Source: Roseateles amylovorans
GTDB lineage: Bacteria; Pseudomonadota; Gammaproteobacteria; Burkholderiales; Burkholderiaceae_C
Assembly: GCF_025398155.2 (NCBI RefSeq)
Contig: NZ_CP104562.2
Span: forward strand, 1,798,001-1,862,000
Length of the DNA: 64,000 nucleotides
Reading direction: 5' to 3'
Under the pieces are notes generated by a model, which worked only from the letters and a program-made list of their open reading frames with translations, did not search any database and had not been told where the DNA came from. This document shows positions 14,856-23,246 of the stretch, in pieces; within the stretch, counting starts at the first letter, position 1, and each line of letters begins with the position of its first letter. The translations under genes were made by a program, and so were the position numbers.

Positions 14856-17800
14856 ATGAAGAATTTTCCAGATATCAAAGTACAAGATTTGCTCAAATTG
14901 TCCGCGGCTCAAATGTCCGCCGAAGCTTTTCTAAATGATGACAATGGAGATCCAAAGGCTGGGCTTGATTTCGTTAATGCACTATTTTCAGGGAACGATC
15001 ACAACAGTCGCTTCACGTATATTGATGCGACGAATATGACTAAGAATTGGAATATCGCTGCTCATTGCCCGAACACCGCCACTGGGTTTAGCGGCACCCT
15101 CCTTGAATGCCGCCAAGACGACCCCATCACCGGCGCCAAAAAGGGCGAGCTGATCCTCTCCTTCCGCTCCACCGAATTCATCGACGACGCTGTCCGCGAC
15201 AACAAGGCCACCAACACGTTGGAAGTCTTCAACACCGGTTTCGCCTGGGGCCAGATCACCGACATGCAGGCCTGGTTCAATGAGTTGAAGGGTCAGGGCC
15301 TGATCCCCCCGGACGCGCCGCTTTCCGTCACCGGCTACAGCCTGGGTGGCCATCTAGCGACGGCCTTCAACTTGCTGAATCCCGACGCAGCCCAGACCAC
15401 AGTGACCTTCAACGGCGCTGGCGTCGGGCAAATCAAGGAAGGCACGCTGCAAGCGGCGCTGGACGATTTCAACCTCCTGCGCCACGGCCCGGAAACCATC
15501 GTCGCCCGACTGACGGATTCCCCAGAAATGATCGCGCTGTACAACACAGTGCGCAGCCATCTGGAAGATGGCACTTGGGACGCGGCCCGCGCGCTGGCGC
15601 ATGTGCGCAGCCTCTACCCGGTGGCCGGCAATGATGACAACGGACCGCCACCCATATTGGCGTCCACCCTCATCGGTGCGTTGTCGAACCTGCAGACACT
15701 CTCGAGTGAGCATGCACGGCTCCCCAAGCTTCGGTCTGACGGCACGTCCAGTGCCTCCAGCCCGATGGAAGTGCCCCTCAATGAAATCGCTGCCTTTTCG
15801 CTCGACTATCAGATGGCTGTCGCCATGGTGTCGAGCCGCAGCCAGAGCGCCGGCGTGACGACCAACCTCAAGCAGACGTTCTGGGATAAGTCCACGTTGC
15901 CCGTCCCGGAGGGCAACGCCGCGCTGGCCCATCAATACGACGTGGTGGCCGACACCTCGCCATCCATGGTCGCCCACAGCCAGTGGCACTACGGCAAAGA
16001 CATCCGCATCGGGATTGAAGACCAGCCGCTGATGCGCGGCGGCGTCGTGTCCGGCGCCGTGTCCGCCTCCTTGGCTGCCGGCTCGATCTCGCTGCTACCC
16101 GACCGCTACGGCGAGCGCGACTTCGGCGACACCCACAGCCTGGTGCTGCTGATCGACTCGCTCAGCGTTCAGAACCTGCTGGTGCGGATGCTTCCGGAGG
16201 GCGATCGCGTCGCGGCCACCGAGCCCATGCGCACCATCCTGCGGCAGGCGTCCAACCTGGTCCGGCAGGACGGCGACGTCCTTATCGGCAGTGGCGCAGG
16301 CAAGGCGGAAGGCGACGTGCTGGAGAACACGCTGAATGCACTGGCCGCGCTTTGCCTGGGGCCGGACGGCGCACCCAAGTTGCGCGGCAATCCTTCCGGG
16401 GCAACCTACGCCGAGATGGGCGACATGAAGGGCTCGTCCCCCAACGATCCTGGCTACACCGGCCGCGAATCGCTGCACATGCGCATCGACGACATCCGCA
16501 AGAGTCCGCTGTACCAGGCGATCCAGCGAGGGGAGGTCTCCTGCCAGCTCTCCGCCGGCGGCGACGACCTCGCCACGCAGGCGCGACAGGACTTCGGTGC
16601 CTATGCGGCGTTGGTGGCGCTCGGCCCGTTCGTGCTGTCGCTGCAAGGCGATCCCGCCACCTTGGATGGGCTGCTGAGTGCGACCTGGGGCGACACCTGG
16701 ACCCGCTGGCAGGCCGACCGGTCGGCCCAGGCCGACGGCACGGCGGCGGAGAACCCCGCGCTGTTGTCGGTCACCGACGCATGGCGGGAAGACCGCGCTG
16801 CACTGCTGACCCGCAAGAACTACTTCAACGAAGCGAATGCGGTCTATGAGACGAAGGCCTCGCGGGAGCCGGCGAGCCAGCGCGCAACCCAGTATGACCA
16901 GGAGGACATCGTCTGGAGCGACTTGGAATCGCAGTTGCTGATCCAGCGGGGCGGTGAAACGGCCCAGACCCGCTTCGTGCGATTCGGCGATGCCACGGCG
17001 AATGTGCTGAGAGGCGGCCGCAACGACGATCGACTCTATGGCGGCGCCGGCAACGACCACCTGTACGGCGGTGCCGGGAACGACCTGCTGGAAGGCGGCG
17101 ACGGCGACGATCAGCTCGATGGCGGCGCCGGTGACGACGTGCTCAACGGTGGACGCGGTTTCGATACCTATCACGTGACCGCGGGCGACGTGGTGCTGGA
17201 CGCCGACGGACGCGGCCGGATCATGGTCAACGGTGTGGAACTGAGCGGTGCGCTGCCAGAGGCCGCCGGCCGCCTGGGATTGAACAGCTGGATCGGCGCC
17301 CAGGGCGAGCTGTATCGGCGGGCGGGCGACGACCTGCTCATCTACACGCGAAACGCGCAAGGCGAGTACGACGCCAGCTGCATCACCATCCGATGCGAGC
17401 CCTCGACGCCTGCGGCCATGGCGAGCGGCATGGCCGGGCTGATGGACGCACGCCCAGACGGCGCGTTCGGATCGATGTTGGGGCTGTTCCTGCCCGACGC
17501 GCCGCGCTCGCTGCCCGAGCCTGATGCCATCTGGAACGGTCGACCCGAAGGCAACTATTGGGTGGTGGGGGCCCCCACTGTCGGCGCTGCCTGGAACGAC
17601 AGCGCGGGCACCGATCGGTTTGTGATGGGCGACGGCGTGGACACGGTGCACTCGGTCGATGGCGATGACCAGTTCTTCGGTCTCGGCGGCGACGATCTCT
17701 TCATGGGCGGCTCAGGGCGCAATGTGGCCGACGGCGGTGACGGCGACGACATGCTGGTCGACGAGATCATCCCGCAGCGCAATTTCACCAGCAGCTTGCA

Positions 17801-20800
17801 GCCCGGCCTGCCCACCTACGTGCCAGGCATCGGCTATCTGCCGGGCGCGCCCACCCAGGTCTGGGCGTGGCGCTTCTCGCCGGTGACACGACAGGAGCGG
17901 CTGCTGGACAACCCGTTGGACGGCGGCACCGTCCTGCTGCATGAACTCGCGGGATCGACCAACAGCAGCAGCAACTTCAGCGCGGACCGGCTGCTCGGCG
18001 GCGCGGGCAACGACTGGCTGCTGGGTCAGTCCGGCAGCGACGAGCTGGATGGCGGCGACGGCGAGGACGTCCTCTACGGCGGCAGCGAGAACGACGAGAT
18101 CCGAGGTGGCGCCGGCAACGACATGATCAGCGGCGACAACCTCGGCGGCCTGGTGCTCAGCGGCGCCTGGCATGGCAACGACCTGATCGACGCGGGCGAC
18201 GGCGATGACCTCGTCTACGGCAACGGCGGCCACGATGTGATCCGGGGCGGCGCCGGCAACGACGTGCTGCACGGCGACGATGCCCTGACGCCCAGCGAAT
18301 TCCACGGCGACGATGTCCTGTCCGGGGGCGCAGGCAACGACCGCCTTTACGGCGAGGGCGGAAAAGACCGGCTGAACGGCGATGAGGGCGACGACCTGCT
18401 CGTTGGCGGCAACGGCAATGACCGCCTCTATGGCGGTGCCGGGAATGACCGCCTGATTGGCGATGGGGCCTCTGGCGAGGACATCGATCGTTCGCCCCTG
18501 CTGGCCGCAGCCACCGGCACGGCCGCCACCTATTTACGGAACAACCTGGACCGGCTGCTCCGCGAGGCAGCGCAGGAGGTGGCCGGCGATCAACCCGGCG
18601 ATGACGAGCTTGACGGCGGCGCCGGCGACGACGTGCTCATCGGCGGCAAAGGCAACGACTTGCTGCGGGGCGGATCCGGCAGCGATGTCTTCATGTACCA
18701 GCGTGGGGATGGGCATGATGTCATCGAAGAGCGCGGCGGCCCAGGCGCGAAGACGGATGTGGACACCCTGGCGCTCGGCGCCGGGATTTCCGCGGCCATG
18801 ACGCAGGTCTTGCGGCGAGGCGATGACCTCGTGCTGCGCTGGGATGAGCACGATTCGATCACCCTCCGATTCCAGTTCGCCGGAGGCGGCGCCGGCGTGG
18901 AGCGCGTGCACTTCGAGGATGGCACCGAGTGGCGTGCGGCGGATCTGCTCGCACGGCTGGATCAGGGATCGGAGGGGCATGATCAGCTCATCGCGTCGGC
19001 GAGGACGGTGCGCGCCGCCGCAGGCCCCGGCGAAGGTGGCGAGGTGACGCTGCCGACACTGTCCGCAGGCGGTGGCGACGACTTCATCCAGGTTCGTCAC
19101 GACTGGCACGATGCCCTGGCCCATTCGTCGATTCGCGTCGACGACTACCTCACTCGCAGCCAGCAGACGATCGCCGAGGTCGGGCGGGTGGCCGACCTCG
19201 ACTTCTCCAGCAGCCTCTTCGCGATGAATGGCCTGGCGGTCGGCGGCCACGCATCCGCCCGAGTGCTGAGCGTGGACGACAGCGTGGACGGCGTCCGCAC
19301 CGCGTGGATCGGGTTTGCATCGTCGGTCCATACCAAGGCGGTGAAGGTCCGGTTCGAGGACCTGGCGGACGGTGGCATCGGCGCCCGGGTCCTCACCGCG
19401 AAGTTCACCCAGGGCGATGTGACGGGCCAGGCCTTCGATTGGGAGACCCGCGGCCAGTTGACCAACGTGGCCGACGCGCCCACCGCTCATGGCTATGGCC
19501 TGGCGGCGATGGCGCTCACCGTGGCGGGCTTCGATGACCGGTTCATCATCCACGGCGGTGACGGGCAGGACACGGTGGACTATCGCGCGGGCTTCGGCTA
19601 TCACCAGGTCGGCGTGACGGCCGTGCTCACCGACGCCGCGACGGCGCCGGGCGCTACGGGCGCTACGGGCGCATTTGGCTCATTGGGCGCAGCGGGTACA
19701 GCGGGTACAGCGGCCCCACCGAGTGCCATGGGCGAGGCCGCCGGCACAGGTCAGACTTCGGGCGCCTCGGTGACGGTCGGCCTGGGGCGTGACTTGCTGA
19801 TCGACGTCGAGCATCTGGGGGGCACCGACTCGGCGGACCGGCTGGTCGGCAATGCGCAGGCCAATCGCTTGATGGGCTATGGCGGCTCTGATCGCATCGA
19901 CGGCGGCGGCGGCAACGACGAGATCCACACCGGCCTGGGACGCGACAGGGTCCAGGGCGGGGACGGTGACGATCTGATCGTGGTCAGCCATGAGCAATCG
20001 CCCGAGACGCTGACGCTGGATCGATTCGTCACTTTCCAGTCGACGGCCCTCAGCACCCGAGGCCGGGTGGCGGACATCGATTTCCAGGCCAGCCGCTTCC
20101 AGTTGGACGGCGCCTCGGTGGGGGCCATGGGCGCGCGCGCCTTGGCGGTCGAAGCGGTGGGGGACAGCGAGCGCCTGGTATGGGTGGGAGGCTTCACCGG
20201 CGTGCACACCAAGGCCGTGCAACTGCGGTTCACCGATGCGGCGGATGACTTCAGTGGCGAGGCTGGGGGTGTGCGCGTGAGCGTGGTGCAGTCCCGCTAT
20301 GCCTGGGGCGACAAGACCCACGATTCGTTCCATTGGGCCAGCCAAGGCCTGTTGACCGGGGTGGCCCAATCCTCCGATGCGCACGGCTATGGGGTCCGCG
20401 GTTTGACGCTGACCACGCTCGGCGGTTTCACCGACGGCAAGTGGCTGGACGGTGGCGACGGGATCGATACCGTGGACTATCGGACAGCGCTTCAGCGTCA
20501 CGACCAAGGCATCGACGCCTCGCTGGCCAGCGGGACGGTGAGTGCGGCGGGCCGCCCGGGGGCGGGAACGGAGATCGGGTCCGATGGCTCGTGGGGCCAG
20601 ATCGACCGACTGGTGGGCATCGAAAACCTGGGCGGGACCGATGCGGCGGACCGACTTGAGGGCGATGCGGCCAACAACCGTCTGGTGGGCTACCGTGGCA
20701 ACGATGTCTACCGCTTCGGACGGGGTGGCGGCGCCGATGTGATCCTGGATGAGGACGACACGGCGGGCCATGTCGACACGCTGATCTTCGGCCCGGGCAT

Positions 20801-21224
20801 TGCGGCCACCGACCTGACATTCGCCCGGGTGGGCAACGATCTGCGCATCGAATTGCAGCCGGACGGGACCTCTGCAGCCTCAGGTCAGGCCGCCAGCCCG
20901 TGGCCGGTGGGGACGGACAGCGTGACGGTGGAGGGCTGGTTCACTGATGCGCGCTTCCGTCTGGAGTCGATTCAACTTCAGGACGGGACCTCCGTGCGCT
21001 TGCCGCCTGACGCGTTGAGTGCTGTGGGTGACGGTCGCGCTGCGGCATGGGCGGGCTGGCTGTCCGAGATGGCGGCGCAGCCGATGACGGGATCCCCGTC
21101 ACGATCTCCTTCGCCCCTCCCGTGGCGATCGACCGATGCGTCCGAGTCCCTCATCTGGCAAGGCCCGCCGACCGACCTCATGCCTCAGCCGATGCCGGCA
21201 CAGATGGCGGTGATGGGCGTGTAG
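14856..21224 (+). CDS. Giant RTX protein with lipase-like N-terminal domain (2122 residues)
   Basis: Predicted secreted calcium-binding protein. Residues about 90-250 resemble alpha/beta-hydrolase lipases: ELILSFRSTEF, then VTGYSLGGHLATAFN with nucleophile Ser162 in GYSLG. RTX nonapeptide blocks (GGxGxDxLx) lie at about residues 710-772, 925-970, 1043-1210, 1248-1290, 1655-1710 and 1925-1955. Beta-roll-associated domains (SITLRFQFAGGG then VHFEDGTEW; SVTVEGWFTDARF then QLQDGT) follow two blocks. A roughly 180-residue module occurs twice (about 1418-1600 and 1716-1890). There is no N-terminal signal peptide, so type I secretion via a C-terminal signal is expected; no transporter genes are in the window. 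The first roughly 70 codons are AT-rich and the rest is high-GC. Confidence 0.88.
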   Translation: MKNFPDIKVQDLLKLSAAQMSAEAFLNDDNGDPKAGLDFVNALFSGNDHNSRFTYIDATNMTKNWNIAAHCPNTATGFSGTLLECRQDDPITGAKKGELILSFRSTEFIDDAVRDNKATNTLEVFNTGFAWGQITDMQAWFNELKGQGLIPPDAPLSVTGYSLGGHLATAFNLLNPDAAQTTVTFNGAGVGQIKEGTLQAALDDFNLLRHGPETIVARLTDSPEMIALYNTVRSHLEDGTWDAARALAHVRSLYPVAGNDDNGPPPILASTLIGALSNLQTLSSEHARLPKLRSDGTSSASSPMEVPLNEIAAFSLDYQMAVAMVSSRSQSAGVTTNLKQTFWDKSTLPVPEGNAALAHQYDVVADTSPSMVAHSQWHYGKDIRIGIEDQPLMRGGVVSGAVSASLAAGSISLLPDRYGERDFGDTHSLVLLIDSLSVQNLLVRMLPEGDRVAATEPMRTILRQASNLVRQDGDVLIGSGAGKAEGDVLENTLNALAALCLGPDGAPKLRGNPSGATYAEMGDMKGSSPNDPGYTGRESLHMRIDDIRKSPLYQAIQRGEVSCQLSAGGDDLATQARQDFGAYAALVALGPFVLSLQGDPATLDGLLSATWGDTWTRWQADRSAQADGTAAENPALLSVTDAWREDRAALLTRKNYFNEANAVYETKASREPASQRATQYDQEDIVWSDLESQLLIQRGGETAQTRFVRFGDATANVLRGGRNDDRLYGGAGNDHLYGGAGNDLLEGGDGDDQLDGGAGDDVLNGGRGFDTYHVTAGDVVLDADGRGRIMVNGVELSGALPEAAGRLGLNSWIGAQGELYRRAGDDLLIYTRNAQGEYDASCITIRCEPSTPAAMASGMAGLMDARPDGAFGSMLGLFLPDAPRSLPEPDAIWNGRPEGNYWVVGAPTVGAAWNDSAGTDRFVMGDGVDTVHSVDGDDQFFGLGGDDLFMGGSGRNVADGGDGDDMLVDEIIPQRNFTSSLQPGLPTYVPGIGYLPGAPTQVWAWRFSPVTRQERLLDNPLDGGTVLLHELAGSTNSSSNFSADRLLGGAGNDWLLGQSGSDELDGGDGEDVLYGGSENDEIRGGAGNDMISGDNLGGLVLSGAWHGNDLIDAGDGDDLVYGNGGHDVIRGGAGNDVLHGDDALTPSEFHGDDVLSGGAGNDRLYGEGGKDRLNGDEGDDLLVGGNGNDRLYGGAGNDRLIGDGASGEDIDRSPLLAAATGTAATYLRNNLDRLLREAAQEVAGDQPGDDELDGGAGDDVLIGGKGNDLLRGGSGSDVFMYQRGDGHDVIEERGGPGAKTDVDTLALGAGISAAMTQVLRRGDDLVLRWDEHDSITLRFQFAGGGAGVERVHFEDGTEWRAADLLARLDQGSEGHDQLIASARTVRAAAGPGEGGEVTLPTLSAGGGDDFIQVRHDWHDALAHSSIRVDDYLTRSQQTIAEVGRVADLDFSSSLFAMNGLAVGGHASARVLSVDDSVDGVRTAWIGFASSVHTKAVKVRFEDLADGGIGARVLTAKFTQGDVTGQAFDWETRGQLTNVADAPTAHGYGLAAMALTVAGFDDRFIIHGGDGQDTVDYRAGFGYHQVGVTAVLTDAATAPGATGATGAFGSLGAAGTAGTAAPPSAMGEAAGTGQTSGASVTVGLGRDLLIDVEHLGGTDSADRLVGNAQANRLMGYGGSDRIDGGGGNDEIHTGLGRDRVQGGDGDDLIVVSHEQSPETLTLDRFVTFQSTALSTRGRVADIDFQASRFQLDGASVGAMGARALAVEAVGDSERLVWVGGFTGVHTKAVQLRFTDAADDFSGEAGGVRVSVVQSRYAWGDKTHDSFHWASQGLLTGVAQSSDAHGYGVRGLTLTTLGGFTDGKWLDGGDGIDTVDYRTALQRHDQGIDASLASGTVSAAGRPGAGTEIGSDGSWGQIDRLVGIENLGGTDAADRLEGDAANNRLVGYRGNDVYRFGRGGGADVILDEDDTAGHVDTLIFGPGIAATDLTFARVGNDLRIELQPDGTSAASGQAASPWPVGTDSVTVEGWFTDARFRLESIQLQDGTSVRLPPDALSAVGDGRAAAWAGWLSEMAAQPMTGSPSRSPSPLPWRSTDASESLIWQGPPTDLMPQPMPAQMAVMGV
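19110..19656 (+). repeat. Internal protein-module repeat A in the RTX gene
   Basis: Encodes the first copy of a roughly 180-residue module: GRVADLDFSSSLFAMNG, VHTKAVKVRFEDLADGG, AHGYGLAAMALTVAG and GGDGQDTVDYRAG. It ends in a degenerate RTX unit. Boundaries are approximate. Confidence 0.7.
20005..20530 (+). repeat. Internal protein-module repeat B in the RTX gene
   Basis: Second copy: GRVADIDFQASRFQLDG, VHTKAVQLRFTDAADD, AHGYGVRGLTLTTLGG and GGDGIDTVDYRTA. It aligns along its whole length with copy A. The two are separated by one RTX block and a Gly/Ala-rich linker. Confidence 0.7.
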
Positions 21225-21238
21225 TCGTCGCCGAACCC

Positions 21239-21275
21239 TCGGGCGCCGTCAACCATCGAGGGGGACGGCGCCCGA
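21239..21275 (+). terminator. Hairpin after the RTX gene
   Basis: TCGGGCGCCGTC pairs perfectly with GACGGCGCCCGA (21264-21275) around a 13-base loop, 14 bases after the RTX stop. There is no T-run, so it is either a weak intrinsic terminator or an RNA-stabilising stem. Confidence 0.55.
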
Positions 21276-21377
21276 CCATTGCCTGACGGCCAGAGGGCTG
21301 AGGGACATGTCCGTGCCTCGTCCGTGCCCATTCGAACCCATTGCAGCGGGAGCGCGCGGGCCGCGCCGCGCGTGCGG

Positions 21378-22112
21378 TCAATCCCGACGCAGCAACCGTT
21401 CGCGCTTCTGGGCCTGGTCGATGAACAGCTGCAGCGCGCGAGCGGCGCTGGGCGTCATGGCCGAGAAGGCGCAGCCGATCTGATGCGGCGCGCCCTCCAG
21501 GCCGTCGGTCACGTGCTGCGCCCGGAGCACGGCGCTGAAGCTGACCTCGCGCTCAAGTTCCAGCACGCCCCGGATCGCCTCGCCCGCGCGCGGGACCGGC
21601 AGCACGTCGGCCGGCCATTGCAGGGCGATGCCGCCGGCGCTGACATTGAGCACGCGCAAGCGGGGGAGGTCCGGATCCTGCAGCCGCAGCGCCGGGAACA
21701 GTTGGCCCTGCGACTGCACCCGATAGGCTTGGCGGCGCTGAAAGCGGTAGAGCCGCAGCGGAATCGGCGCGCGCAGCACCTCCGCGCCATCGCCGCGCAC
21801 ACTGACCAGTGTGGCCAGATCGAATTGAAGCTTGATGCGGTCGAGGAAGGCGGTGGCCACCAGCTCATCGCTGGCCAGCACCGGCGCCAAGGACTGGCGA
21901 TCCACCGGGGCTTCGAAACTCAGCATGCCGTGCGGCGTGTCCAAGGCCCGCAGCACCGTGTGGATCGCCTCACCGTCCGGCGTGATCAATTGCACCCGCG
22001 ACTGGCTGCGAAGCAACTCGCGCAGCCAGCTCATGATTTCGCCCGGCGCATCGAGCCGGTAATCGGCATCGACGACGTCGGGCGGGGTGGCCGTGGTGGG
22101 GGCGTCACTCAA
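21378..22112 (-). CDS. ycgR: YcgR-type flagellar brake, c-di-GMP-binding PilZ protein
   Basis: 244 residues: an N-terminal YcgR domain (about 20-115) followed by a PilZ domain (about 120-235). The c-di-GMP-binding signature is intact: RRQAYR at 126-131 (RxxxR) and NVSAGG at 156-161 (D/N-x-S-x-x-G). On binding c-di-GMP such proteins act on the rotor or stator to slow swimming. The gene follows fliT by 31 bases, at the end of the fliD-fliS-fliT unit, so it is produced with late flagellar genes. The receiver-GGDEF protein at 61465 is a possible source of its ligand. Confidence 0.93.
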   Translation of the reverse strand: MSDAPTTATPPDVVDADYRLDAPGEIMSWLRELLRSQSRVQLITPDGEAIHTVLRALDTPHGMLSFEAPVDRQSLAPVLASDELVATAFLDRIKLQFDLATLVSVRGDGAEVLRAPIPLRLYRFQRRQAYRVQSQGQLFPALRLQDPDLPRLRVLNVSAGGIALQWPADVLPVPRAGEAIRGVLELEREVSFSAVLRAQHVTDGLEGAPHQIGCAFSAMTPSAARALQLFIDQAQKRERLLRRD

Positions 22113-22143
22113 GGGAGGAATCCTCTCGCAAGCCGACCCTTGA

Positions 22144-22443
22144 TCAGTGAACCGTCTTGGACTTGCCCTTCATCAGGTGGTCCAGATCTTCCAGCCAGGG
22201 CTCGGCCAGGTGGCGGATCTCGGCGTCGTTCAGCAGGATGCGCTGCATGATGCGCGTCTTGAGCTGGGTCTCGTCCGGGCCCAACTGCTGCGAGCTGGCC
22301 GCATGCTTGAGTTGCGAGATCAGCAGCACGCAGGCGCCTTCGAGCTTCACCACCTCGTCCCAATTGCCCGAGCGTGCGGCGCTGAGCATGTCGGCGCTGG
22401 CCTGCTCGATGGCCTCGTAGTAGCTCAGGAGATGGGTGTTCAT
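22144..22443 (-). CDS. fliT: FliT, FliD export chaperone
   Basis: 99-residue helical protein beginning MNTHLLSYYEAIEQASADML, which resembles the FliT N-terminus. The later segment ILLNDAEIRHLAEPWLEDLDHL matches the helical C-terminal region of FliT. I start at 22443 rather than the upstream ATG at 22530 because the FliT-like sequence begins here. FliT binds FliD and, in enterics, FlhDC. Position between fliS and ycgR supports it. Families of this size are poorly conserved, hence moderate confidence. Confidence 0.8.
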   Translation of the reverse strand: MNTHLLSYYEAIEQASADMLSAARSGNWDEVVKLEGACVLLISQLKHAASSQQLGPDETQLKTRIMQRILLNDAEIRHLAEPWLEDLDHLMKGKSKTVH

Positions 22444-22584
22444 GATTCGGTCCGAGGTCGTCGTGGCGGTCTGAGCGGCATGCGCATTCAGGGACTTGGC
22501 GGCGGTTTGCTTGGTCATGGAACGGCTCAATTCGGTGTGCGGTCGACGTTTGGGCAGTGTGCGGAGGGCGCGGTCGGTGCGTGC

Positions 22585-23019
22585 TCAGGCCGCAGCGCGT
22601 TGTTCGTTGGCGGTCGGTGCGATGCTCATCCAGGCTTCGCGGATCGGCTGCAGCAGGCGCTGGCACTCTTCGATCGCCGCCACATCGCTGTGCAGGTTGG
22701 CGAAGGTCAGACGCATGCACATGTAGGCATACAGGTCCCGCAGATCGGTGGCCAGCTTGCCGGTCTCCAGGTTGAGGGCCGCTTTCAGACCTTCATCCAG
22801 GATCCGGACGGCGCGGCTGAGCGCACGGTTCTTCACTTCCACGTTCTGGGCATGAATCGCTCCCAGGCCCTGGGTCATGGCGTCGAAGGCGCCATCCAGC
22901 AGCATGGTCACCAGACGGTGCGGCGATGCGGTCAGCACATCGGTCTCCACGCCAACGCGGTTGTACATGTTGCTGGCGCGCTGGCCGTGGGAGGCGAAAG
23001 GTGAAGAGTTACCGTACAT
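22585..23019 (-). CDS. fliS: FliS, flagellin export chaperone
   Basis: 144 residues. Typical FliS: MYGNSS start, NMYNRVGVETDVLTASPHRL, VTMLLDGAFDAM, then ETGKLATDLRDLYAYMCMRL, with the C-terminal helices. It binds the C-terminal D0 helix of flagellin and prevents polymerisation in the cytoplasm. The start at 23019 is chosen because MY is the family N-terminus; 23 extra upstream codons are open but unlike FliS. It lies between fliD and fliT, with its own candidate sigma-28 promoter. Confidence 0.95.
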   Translation of the reverse strand: MYGNSSPFASHGQRASNMYNRVGVETDVLTASPHRLVTMLLDGAFDAMTQGLGAIHAQNVEVKNRALSRAVRILDEGLKAALNLETGKLATDLRDLYAYMCMRLTFANLHSDVAAIEECQRLLQPIREAWMSIAPTANEQRAAA

Positions 23020-23053
23020 GATCTGCTGCGAGAGTTGCGGGTGCCTGAATTTG

Positions 23054-23079
23054 TTTTCGGCCCCCCGCTCGCCGACTTG
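23054..23079 (-). promoter_or_regulatory. Candidate sigma-28 promoter of fliS
   Basis: On minus: CAAG (23079-23076), a 14-base spacer, then GCCGAAAA (23061-23054), 35 bases upstream of the fliS ATG. The -10 box matches 7 of 8 but the spacer is one base short of the others. Confidence 0.5.
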
Positions 23080-23129
23080 AGCTGTCACTTCGTGGAATTT
23101 GTCAGCAAATTCTGCGCTACTTCACAAAG

Positions 23130-23153
23130 ACAAAAGCCTCCGTGAGGAGGCTT
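23130..23153 (-). terminator. Rho-independent terminator after fliD
   Basis: On minus: AAGCCTCC-TCAC-GGAGGCTT followed by TTGTCTTTGTG. An 8-bp perfect stem, 4-base loop and T-rich tail between the fliD stop and the fliS promoter, separating the two transcripts. Confidence 0.85.
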
Positions 23154-23246
23154 GGCAGGACGCTTTTCGAAGCGCCGGAGAAGGCGCCTTTCGACGGCCT
23201 TGTTTGTTGGCGAGGTTCCACCGCGCTGTTCGAGGTGTGCCCGCGG

